Positions 1 through 5,345 of a stretch of DNA of 6,779 bases are shown in pieces; the stretch's first letter is position 1, and every line of letters begins with the position of its first letter. Below the pieces are notes generated by a model. The model saw only the letters and a list, made by a program, of their open reading frames with translations, had not been told where the DNA came from and ran no database searches. The stretch spans positions 1-6,779 of the forward strand of contig JAQTRN010000057.1 of NCBI GenBank assembly GCA_028711795.1. Reading direction: 5' to 3'. The stretch is from Dehalococcoidales bacterium. Lineage in GTDB: Bacteria; Chloroflexota; Dehalococcoidia; Dehalococcoidales; JAQTRN01. The translations under genes and the position numbers were made by a program.

Positions 1-2
1 GG

Positions 3-659
3 TGGGAGGAAAGGGTCTCCCAGTCCAATATTCTGGGTGATCTGGCAAAAGCCCAGCCCAATCCGGGTCACTATGCTCTGGCCGAATTAGAGAAGATCGG
101 CATCTTGAAATGCCTCATCACCCAGAACATTGACGGCCTCCATCAGAAAGCCGGATCAAAGAACCTGCTGGAGTACCACGGCAATGGTTTTAAGTTAAGA
201 TGCATTGCCTGCAGCTCCCGGTTCGAACGTGATGAATTTGATCTTGTCCGACTCCAGATGGAGGGCCTTTTACCACCGCACTGCCCCAGATGTGGTGGTC
301 TGGTCAAAACTGACGGCGTCTCTTTCGGTGAACCGATCCCCCCAACCATCGCCCAACAGAGCCTGCTGGAGGCCCGCAAGTGTGACACCATGCTGGTCTG
401 CGGCACTTCGGCAGTGGTCTACCCTTTCGCCAACCTGCCATTAATAGCCAGGGGGCGTAAAATCTCACCGGAAGGGAACAAAGAAACGACCCCGCGATTG
501 ACCGGAGCCGCGCCGAGAGTAATAATCATCGAAAGAAACGCCGAGCCAACACGCCTTACCACCGAAAGTATATCAGATTATCTGATTCAGGGAAAGACCG
601 GCGAGGTCCTGCCTCGGATAGTTGATTCCGTAAAGAGCTTACAGACTACCAAATCTTAG
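3..659 (+). CDS. Sirtuin (Sir2/CobB family NAD-dependent protein deacylase), 5' end cut off by window edge
   Basis: Sirtuins remove acyl groups from lysines of cytoplasmic proteins, consuming NAD+ and yielding nicotinamide and O-acyl-ADP-ribose. The reading frame is open from base 3 to the TAG at 657-659 (218 codons visible), so the true start and the N-terminal GAGxS/PDFR NAD-binding motif lie outside. Seen, numbering from base 3: PNPGHYALAELEKIG (19-33), the family motif TQNIDGLH (40-47), the catalytic base His59 in YHGN, four zinc-ribbon cysteines (67, 70, 94, 97), FGEPIP (near 108-113), the GTSAVVYP NAD-binding loop (near 134-141) and a terminal IIIERN strand. Between the GTS helix and that last strand there is a polar insert of about 20 residues (near 152-171) not usual in CobB-type proteins. 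The TTG at 105 is not a credible start because conserved sequence continues upstream of it. The Tyr/Arg pair that marks desuccinylases would lie outside the window, so acyl preference is unknown. The gene is convergent with the binding-protein gene. Confidence 0.93.
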   Translation, partial: WEERVSQSNILGDLAKAQPNPGHYALAELEKIGILKCLITQNIDGLHQKAGSKNLLEYHGNGFKLRCIACSSRFERDEFDLVRLQMEGLLPPHCPRCGGLVKTDGVSFGEPIPPTIAQQSLLEARKCDTMLVCGTSAVVYPFANLPLIARGRKISPEGNKETTPRLTGAAPRVIIIERNAEPTRLTTESISDYLIQGKTGEVLPRIVDSVKSLQTTKS

Positions 660-836
660 ACACCCCACGACCAACCCATCGGGACCACCAGTTAATGACT
701 CACAGATAACCAGTGCTAACCGATTAGTTCACAGACAAAAATATACCCTTGGGAGCCCAGTCACCCCTGCTAAGCACTGGACCCCCAAGGCATACTATAT
801 CTGCCAACTAACCCATGACCTGAATACCAACCGGTT
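660..836. other. Convergent intergenic gap between sirtuin and binding-protein genes
   Basis: No plausible coding frame is seen here. The only structure recognised is the hairpin plus T-run for the minus-strand gene. Two short CACAGA repeats (710-715 and 730-735) flank a TAACCAGTGCTAACCGATTAG stretch and have no assigned meaning. Confidence 0.6.
737..790 (-). terminator. Probable intrinsic terminator of the substrate-binding protein gene
   Basis: On the minus strand, starting 47 nt past the stop codon at 837, CCTTGGG (790-784) pairs with CCCAAGG (753-747). Inside that, after a 3x3 internal loop, CCAGT (780-776) pairs with ACTGG (761-757) around a 14-nt loop. The stem is followed by GTATA and then five T (741-737), as expected for a rho-independent terminator in this direction. 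On the plus strand no T-run follows, so it is not an obvious terminator for the sirtuin. The T-run begins 5 nt after the stem, which is slightly late. Confidence 0.6.
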
Positions 837-2249
837 CTAGTAGCCTCTTATTTTCCTTAGCTCGGCACAGGTGGGATATTCCTTAACTATCTGAATGTCC
901 CATTCTTTGGCGAAGAGGTCCTTACTCGAGCCTACCGCAAGTATCTCGAATTTGTTCATACCGGTACTCGACTCGTGGTAAACAGCAGTGCCATACCAGT
1001 TCTTGAACCGATGGACCGGTAAGACCTGCTGCAATCCATTAGCATCCTGGTATTCCAGTCCATCCATGGCGTCACGGATCTTGTCAGGGTCACTGACGCT
1101 GCCGCCCCTCTGCATGGCATGGATAAAGGCATTGATGATGTTATAGTATTCAACCGCCCAACTTTCCATACCAGAGCCATATGTCTTTATGTAACGGTCA
1201 GCCACTGCATAGTACCAATCGAGGTTTACGCCCATAGCAGCGAGAGCGTTCTGTGGTACCTGGTTGTTCTTGAAGGCCCAGTAGTTTATCGGGCGGAGCC
1301 GACCGAGGATACCTTCGGTAGCCGGGCCAACAACACGGAACATGTCCTCGCTCAGCAGGTCACCGTGAGGAACGATCTGGACCTTCCAGCCAGCCTCATA
1401 GATCTGCTTTACTATGAGTATACCGCTGGCCGGTCTGGGGCCAATAGAGAGAAGATCAGGGTTAGTCTGGCGTAACCGGCTGATGATGGTGGAGAAGTCG
1501 GTAACACCCGGGTCGAAGATTTCATCAGCCACGATGTTGATACCTTTTGCCCTGTAGAGCGCCCGGAACTGGTCTCGGCCGGAGATGTTGTAGGCTTCGT
1601 TCTCAGTGAGCATGGCGATCGTCTGTGGCTTCAGAACGTCAGTGATATATGGGGCACCAGACAAGGCTGACCAGTCCTGGCCGCCGGTGGTGGTGTAGGT
1701 CCACTTGATGCCTTCGCGCACTACCTCGACAGCGGCGGTGGTGTTGATGAGCAGGATTTTACCGCTTTCCGAGATGTTCTGTGAGGCCAGGGCGCAGGCG
1801 CTGACCTGAGGACCGCAGATCATCTTGATGTCGTAGGTATCCTTCATCATCATCGTACCGGCTACAGTCCGCTTGGGGTCGGTGCGGTCGTCGTACTCAA
1901 TGGTCTCGATCTTATGGCGCTGGCCGTTGACCACGAAGCCGCCGGCCGGGTCGGTATCCGGGTTCATTGGGTCACCCTCGTTGATCATGTTGAGGGCGTT
2001 ATACCAGGAGTCCCTTCTAGGGGCGCCGTAGGGGGCGTAGCTCCCGGTGAATGAGCCGAGGAGACCGATCCTGATGGTCTGGACTCCCCCCGTACCGCCA
2101 TTCCCGTCACCACCATTACCACCATCACCACCGTTACCGCCATCACCACCATCCGTTGGGCTGGGGCACGCCGACAGGAAAGGCACCATAATGACGATTA
2201 CTACCAGACAAATACCAACCAGAAAGACCAGTAGTTTACTTCTCTTCAT
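837..2249 (-). CDS. ABC transporter substrate-binding lipoprotein, branched-chain amino acid (LivK) type
   Basis: This is the extracytoplasmic receptor of a LIV-type (HAAT family) importer, which captures a small ligand and delivers it to a membrane permease. The 470 residues fit the family, with a long N-terminal extension. Seen: a lipoprotein signal peptide with basic MKRSK, hydrophobic core 6-26 and lipobox LSAC with Cys28 as the lipidation site; a Gly/Asp/Asn spacer at 33-55; then the type I periplasmic-binding fold starting TIRIGLLGSFTGSYAPYG (58-75). Further family-like segments are IETIEYDDRTDPKRT (114-128), the repeated strand-helix units around TIAMLTENEAYN (210-221) and the SRLRQTNPDLLSIG segment (257-270). 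AAGGAGG at 2262-2256, 6 nt before the ATG, fixes the start. No permease or ATPase genes are visible, so the ligand is open (branched-chain amino acids, other amino acids, amides or organic acids). It follows the dehydrogenase gene by 97 bp and is probably co-transcribed with it. Confidence 0.9.
   Translation of the reverse strand: MKRSKLLVFLVGICLVVIVIMVPFLSACPSPTDGGDGGNGGDGGNGGDGNGGTGGVQTIRIGLLGSFTGSYAPYGAPRRDSWYNALNMINEGDPMNPDTDPAGGFVVNGQRHKIETIEYDDRTDPKRTVAGTMMMKDTYDIKMICGPQVSACALASQNISESGKILLINTTAAVEVVREGIKWTYTTTGGQDWSALSGAPYITDVLKPQTIAMLTENEAYNISGRDQFRALYRAKGINIVADEIFDPGVTDFSTIISRLRQTNPDLLSIGPRPASGILIVKQIYEAGWKVQIVPHGDLLSEDMFRVVGPATEGILGRLRPINYWAFKNNQVPQNALAAMGVNLDWYYAVADRYIKTYGSGMESWAVEYYNIINAFIHAMQRGGSVSDPDKIRDAMDGLEYQDANGLQQVLPVHRFKNWYGTAVYHESSTGMNKFEILAVGSSKDLFAKEWDIQIVKEYPTCAELRKIRGY
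2085..2150 (-). repeat. In-frame short tandem repeat encoding a Gly/Asp/Asn linker
   Basis: These bases encode residues 34-55 of the binding lipoprotein as repeats of the hexapeptide GGDGGN, decaying to GGDGNGGTGG. On the plus strand the DNA looks like degenerate 9-bp units of CCACCATCA/CCACCATTA type. Such flexible hydrophilic spacers after the lipidated Cys tether the binding domain to the membrane. The repetitive DNA could vary in length by slippage while staying in frame. Confidence 0.85.
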
Positions 2250-2255
2250 ATGAAT

Positions 2256-2262
2256 CCTCCTT
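2256..2262 (-). promoter_or_regulatory. Shine-Dalgarno site of the binding-protein gene
   Basis: AAGGAGG on the minus strand, 6 nt before the ATG at 2249. It is a near-perfect match to the 16S anti-SD and decides the start. Confidence 0.85.
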
Positions 2263-2310
2263 CATAAAACTTAATCTTACCGGATACCATGGCGATTATG
2301 GATATACAAC

Positions 2311-2318
2311 ACCTCCTT
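2311..2318 (-). promoter_or_regulatory. Second, perfect Shine-Dalgarno-like site without an annotated gene
   Basis: AAGGAGGT on the minus strand, 62 nt before the binding-protein ATG and just downstream of the dehydrogenase stop. The nearest ATG is 20 nt away at 2290. It opens a 14-codon frame (MVSGKIKFYEGGFI) whose TGA overlaps the binding-protein ATG as ATGA (2249-2246). A TTG lies only 1 nt after the site. Either a tiny coupling or leader peptide or a chance match; 20 nt is too far for normal initiation. Confidence 0.3.
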
Positions 2319-2346
2319 CCCCGAGTTTGGGCATCACCCTGTTTTC

Positions 2347-3396
2347 TTACGGGACTACCAGAGAAACGATGTTCTTACCACTCCACATCGAATCAAATGC
2401 CCGCTGTGCCTCACTGAGCGGTATCTTCTCCGATATCATCGGCTTAACATCCACTCGCTTGTTGACAATCAAATTGAGGGAATCGATAATCGGGGTTTTT
2501 CTCAAAACGCCTTCAAACCGGAGTTGTTTTGGGATCCATAGTCCAGGATTCACCTCAGTGGGTGGCACCTGCCCGACAACCATAATCTTACCCCCACGCC
2601 TGACCATTTCGATTGATTCGTTCAAGACTTTTCCGTCCCGGACGCAGATGAGGATGACATCAGGGCCGGCCTCGGTAATCTTAACGACCTCCGAGATGAC
2701 ATCCACTTCTCTGGCATTCAGGACTATATCAGCGCCCATTTCCAGGGCTTTATCGAGCCGGTGCTTGAAGACATCAATCATAATCACCGGTGCAGCCCCG
2801 GCAACCTTAGCGACCATCATGGCGCCCAGCCCTATTTTCCCGGCGCCGATAACCACCGCGGTGTCACCGGGTTCTATCTCTGACGCTGCAACTCCGCCGA
2901 CACCCACACTGAGGGGTTCCACCAGCGCTCCTTCTTCGTCAGACACGCTATCGGGTAATCTGAGCAGGGCGTGGGGAGGACGAACGAAGTATTCCGCCAG
3001 AGCGCCAAATTGTTTGGCGAATGGTGAAACCTCGCTGTATATCCCCCGGACATGCTCTTTACCCAGACACATATGGTATAAACGGCGACGACAAAAATAG
3101 CAATCCATACAGGGTGCGCCCGGTCCGCCGGTGGTAACCCGGTCCCCAATTGCCCACCCCTCAACCCCCTTACCTATCTCCACTACCTCGGCGCAGAATT
3201 CGTGACCTAGAATCGCTCCGGCGCGAAGCTCGCCCCCCTTCCGATATTCAAGCGTTCCATCCAGATACTCCAGATCCGTACCACAAATAGAGCAGCATCT
3301 TGTTTTGAGGAGTAGCGTCCCCGGTTGGACTACTGGTTTAGGCACCTCCTGGACCACGACCTGTCTTTTGACGCATGTGCTGACCGCAGCTTTCAT
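2347..3396 (-). CDS. Zinc-dependent medium-chain dehydrogenase (threonine/sorbitol dehydrogenase-like)
   Basis: A cytoplasmic NAD(P)-dependent oxidoreductase that converts a secondary alcohol or hydroxy-amino acid to the ketone. At 349 residues it is the standard length of the MDR superfamily. Seen: the GroES-like catalytic domain with probable catalytic-zinc ligands Cys38 (in CSICGTD), His65-Glu66 (in GHEF) and Glu160 (in LVEPLSV); GDRVT (84-88); and the four structural-zinc cysteines 96, 99, 102 and 110. The Rossmann domain has GAGKIG (184-189) and an acidic Asp208 at the end of the second strand (MIDVFKHR), which favours NAD over NADP. The C-terminal helix IPLSEAQRAFDSM is typical. The start is supported by AAAGGGGGT 5-6 nt before the ATG. 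The exact substrate cannot be read; threonine, polyols, butanediol or a sugar alcohol are all possible. It has its own promoter and long leader upstream and probably heads an operon with the binding-protein gene. Confidence 0.9.
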   Translation of the reverse strand: MKAAVSTCVKRQVVVQEVPKPVVQPGTLLLKTRCCSICGTDLEYLDGTLEYRKGGELRAGAILGHEFCAEVVEIGKGVEGWAIGDRVTTGGPGAPCMDCYFCRRRLYHMCLGKEHVRGIYSEVSPFAKQFGALAEYFVRPPHALLRLPDSVSDEEGALVEPLSVGVGGVAASEIEPGDTAVVIGAGKIGLGAMMVAKVAGAAPVIMIDVFKHRLDKALEMGADIVLNAREVDVISEVVKITEAGPDVILICVRDGKVLNESIEMVRRGGKIMVVGQVPPTEVNPGLWIPKQLRFEGVLRKTPIIDSLNLIVNKRVDVKPMISEKIPLSEAQRAFDSMWSGKNIVSLVVP

Positions 3397-3483
3397 GACA
3401 ACCCCCTTTCAATTATTCCGGACCTGTTTTGGGTAATCTTTCGTGAGCCCATAGAGTGGCTCGTGAGTCGCTCATAAAGCCGA

Positions 3484-3519
3484 AGGGCTCAGGGGAACTC
3501 TACAGTTCCCCTGAGCCCT
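3484..3519 (-). promoter_or_regulatory. Perfect 16-bp hairpin in the dehydrogenase mRNA leader
   Basis: AGGGCTCAGGGGAACT (minus strand, 3519-3504) pairs perfectly with its reverse complement at 3499-3484 across a 4-nt loop. It lies about 65 nt after the predicted transcript start and 87 nt before the dehydrogenase ATG. No T-run of four or more follows in either direction, so it is not a clear intrinsic terminator. A third copy of GGGCTCA at 3450-3444 could pair with the 3' arm instead, suggesting an attenuator-like switch or an mRNA-stabilising stem. A dispersed palindromic repeat is the alternative. Confidence 0.6.
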
Positions 3520-3592
3520 CTTATCCCTAAAGAGCACCTCTGGAGCATTTTCTACCCCTGAAGGATTCTTCTATTCTAAAGTTGATGATGTG

Positions 3593-3621
3593 ATTGTATT
3601 ACCAGAGTGATTAGATGTCAA
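3593..3621 (-). promoter_or_regulatory. Sigma-70-type promoter of the dehydrogenase operon
   Basis: On the minus strand TTGACA (3621-3616), a 17-nt spacer, then TACAAT (3598-3593): a perfect -35 and a 5/6 -10 at optimal spacing, in non-coding DNA and pointing at the dehydrogenase gene. The predicted transcript start near 3586 gives a leader of about 190 nt that contains the 16-bp hairpin. Confidence 0.7.
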
Positions 3622-3731
3622 CGTCTCCCGAATTAACTCATAATAATAGTTACCGAAAAAGGTATCGTTGTGTCAATAATATTGTTACCGAGCAATCCCG
3701 ATACTTATCGCCCATTACTGGGTGACAAACT

Positions 3732-3802
3732 ATCCCCTTGATCCCCTTTCCTTACTCAGTTACTCAGGAAAGGGGGAGAAAACAAGAGAGGGACAAGGGG
3801 GT
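3732..3802. repeat. Nested inverted repeat with an 8-bp tandem duplication in its loop
   Basis: Inner arms CCCCTTTCCT (3743-3752) and AGGAAAGGGG (3766-3775) are perfect complements. Outer arms CCCCTTG (3734-3740) and CAAGGGG (3794-3800) enclose them asymmetrically. The loop side contains TTACTCAG twice in direct tandem (3752-3759, 3760-3767). It lies about 110-180 nt past the MFS stop codon. A terminator is possible but no T-run follows the stem on either strand. It may instead be a small dispersed intergenic repeat. Confidence 0.5.
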
Positions 3803-3914
3803 GAGAACTAGAGGTTAGTTAAGATCAGACAACAGGGTCAGGCAATGCGGGTTTGGTAACCGGAATTGTGACGCAATACATCTCCCACTTCGAATGCTAC
3901 CGCACGGCCATATA

Positions 3915-5201
3915 TCAAGCAGACCCGGTATCACGCGCCCCTGACTCAACCAGCTCACCCCTGGGGCGCTTCGGTTTGGACGATGTCACCATCAGCACCA
4001 GTGCCACCAGGGAGACGGCAATAAAAGACCACCAGATACCCTGATAGGCACCCCATGTATCATACACCCAGCCAGCTAAGGGTGGCCCTGCGATATTCCC
4101 CAGCACAGCCACCCCCATGATGAAACCGTGGATAGTACCGAAATTAGTCCGGCCATAATACTCGTTGACAATGGCGGCGCGGAGTACCGCATTACCGCCA
4201 AAACCAACGCTGAAAAGGGCCAGAAAGGGGAAGATGAATCCCATGGAACTGCTGCTCGTTAAAGCAAAAAAGGGAAAACTCAGGGCCATCATCGCATAGC
4301 CCAGGATCATTATTTGCTTTCGGTTGAGCCGGTCACCCAGCCAGCCAAAACCAAGACGGCCTAAAACACTGGCTAGCGGGACGGCACTGGCAATCACACC
4401 AGCAGTGGCACGGGCAACACCGACGCTACCCAGGTATGGCATGATATGAGTGGTCACCGCGTTAACCATGAGTAGTTGACAGCCCATTGCCAGTGAAATA
4501 TGCCAGAAAGCGTGGCTGCGTAATGCCTCCCCGGGTTTAAAATCACGGGTTGTCATTCTAGGCTCAGCCGAAGCCCGGTCAGCAGGCATTGAATGGCCAG
4601 TTTCTCCATCAGGAAGTAAGCCATACTGCTCTGGCTTATGCCGCAGGAAGATAGCCAGCGGGGCTATCAAGATAACGGCACAGGCTCCCAGAATGATCAG
4701 AGCTTGCTGCCAGCCACGGCTATCGACGAGGAAAACAATAAGCGGCACCATCAGACCGGAGAAGCCGACCCCGGAATGCATGATACCGACAGCCGTACCC
4801 GCACGTTTATGGAACCAGTTAGATGCCGCGGTCATCGTCACCGTGGGGCTCAGGCCGCTAAAACCCAGAGCAATCAAGGCATAAACTGTATAGAATAACC
4901 CCAGAGATGTTACCCGGCTGAGCAGAATGAAGCCGAGACCGACCATGATGGTACCGATAAGCACGAGCCGCCGGGGGCCCCAGCGATCAACCAGTATCCC
5001 CATTAAAGGGGCCAGAATGCCCGTCTCCAGTCCGCGCAGTGATCCCGCGATGGAGATTTGCGTGTAACTCCAGCCAAACTGATTCCTTAATGGCTCAATC
5101 AGAGCGCTGAATCCGGACCCTACCAGGCCATATAAGAACAGGGAAATAGTAAAGGCGGCGCCTATAACCACCCAGCCATAGAAGATTTTTGGTTTCTTCA
5201 T
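3915..5201 (-). CDS. MFS transporter, monocarboxylate/oxalate-formate antiporter-like
   Basis: An inner-membrane secondary carrier, probably for an organic acid. The 428 residues and about 12 hydrophobic segments, split by a polar central loop (about 188-230), match the major facilitator superfamily. Seen: the cytoplasmic N-terminus with FYGWVVI (7-13), common in the oxalate/formate and monocarboxylate carrier branch; motif A between helices 2 and 3 as GILVDRWGPRR (68-78); and its repeat in the second half as GWLGDRLNRKQ (286-296). The C-terminal tail is basic and hydrophilic. The frame can be extended to an ATG at 5270, but that adds 23 polar residues before the family's usual start, and a strong promoter lies inside the extension. 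The ATG at 5201 is therefore preferred; neither start has a Shine-Dalgarno site. Substrate unknown. It diverges from the aminotransferase gene, so a keto- or amino-acid-related substrate is a guess only. Confidence 0.87.
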   Translation of the reverse strand: MKKPKIFYGWVVIGAAFTISLFLYGLVGSGFSALIEPLRNQFGWSYTQISIAGSLRGLETGILAPLMGILVDRWGPRRLVLIGTIMVGLGFILLSRVTSLGLFYTVYALIALGFSGLSPTVTMTAASNWFHKRAGTAVGIMHSGVGFSGLMVPLIVFLVDSRGWQQALIILGACAVILIAPLAIFLRHKPEQYGLLPDGETGHSMPADRASAEPRMTTRDFKPGEALRSHAFWHISLAMGCQLLMVNAVTTHIMPYLGSVGVARATAGVIASAVPLASVLGRLGFGWLGDRLNRKQIMILGYAMMALSFPFFALTSSSSMGFIFPFLALFSVGFGGNAVLRAAIVNEYYGRTNFGTIHGFIMGVAVLGNIAGPPLAGWVYDTWGAYQGIWWSFIAVSLVALVLMVTSSKPKRPRGELVESGARDTGSA

Positions 5202-5213
5202 TTCTTGCGAGCT

Positions 5214-5242
5214 ATTATATGGGGCAAAGACACTGACGTCAA
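5214..5242 (-). promoter_or_regulatory. Near-consensus promoter of the MFS gene, with overlapping palindrome
   Basis: On the minus strand TTGACG (5242-5237), a 17-nt spacer, then a perfect TATAAT (5219-5214). The predicted start, 6-8 nt further on, falls near 5207, about 5 nt before the ATG at 5201, so the mRNA would be essentially leaderless. The perfect palindrome TGACGTCA (5234-5241) overlaps the -35 box and could be an operator half or core. Confidence 0.7.
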
Positions 5243-5292
5243 AGGAGGTCTGCGACCATTCGCCTCTCATCTAGAAATAAATGATTTGCCAG

Positions 5293-5301
5293 TGCTATAA
5301 T
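5293..5301 (+). promoter_or_regulatory. Extended -10 promoter of the aminotransferase gene
   Basis: TGCTATAAT is a perfect extended -10 (TGn plus TATAAT) about 45 nt before the chosen start codon. The -35 position at 17-bp spacing reads AGAAAT, a poor match, as is tolerated for extended -10 promoters. The predicted transcript start is near 5308. Confidence 0.55.
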
Positions 5302-5334
5302 GACCACTAAACTGCTTGGCGATATCGAACCGGT

Positions 5335-5341
5335 GGAGGAG
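5335..5341 (+). promoter_or_regulatory. Shine-Dalgarno site deciding the aminotransferase start
   Basis: GGAGGAG precedes two consecutive ATG codons. The GGAGG core ends 3 nt before ATG 5343 and 6 nt before ATG 5346, so the second ATG has the better spacing. Confidence 0.75.
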
Positions 5342-5345
5342 AATG

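Larger units (their letters stand above)
3397..3914. other. 518-bp non-coding gap between MFS and dehydrogenase genes
   Basis: No convincing coding frame on either strand. Beyond the promoter, leader hairpin and nested inverted repeat it holds an AT-richer stretch (about 3630-3690) with GTTACCGA twice (3649-3656 and 3684-3691, 35 bp apart). The imperfect dyad CGATA-CT-TATCG (3699-3710) and a 7-bp direct repeat TCGTGAG (3441-3447, 3461-3467) are also present. The first two sit upstream of the dehydrogenase -35 box, where activator or repressor sites would be expected. Confidence 0.55.

Noticed and set aside
2094..2155. CRISPR-like or satellite array in the repeated CCACCAT stretch
   Set aside because: The repeats are degenerate 9-bp units that encode an in-frame glycine-rich linker; there are no spacers.
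2327..3100. 257-residue plus-strand frame opposite the dehydrogenase
   Set aside because: It is the antisense shadow of a gene whose own strand carries all zinc and Rossmann motifs.
3484..3519. Classical rho-independent terminator at the 16-bp hairpin
   Set aside because: The stem is strong, but neither strand shows the following run of T, and it lies within the predicted dehydrogenase leader.
3671..3676. Second TTGACA (minus strand) upstream of the dehydrogenase as an alternative promoter
   Set aside because: No acceptable -10 at 16-19 nt; the nearest TATTAT is 22 nt away.
5241..5249. AAAGGAGGT on the plus strand as a ribosome site
   Set aside because: The nearest plus-strand ATG (5281) is over 30 nt away and opens only nine codons. 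The real aminotransferase start has its own site at 5335.
5202..5270. N-terminal extension of the MFS protein to the ATG at 5270
   Set aside because: It adds 23 polar residues before the usual family start, has no ribosome site, and the predicted promoter lies inside it.
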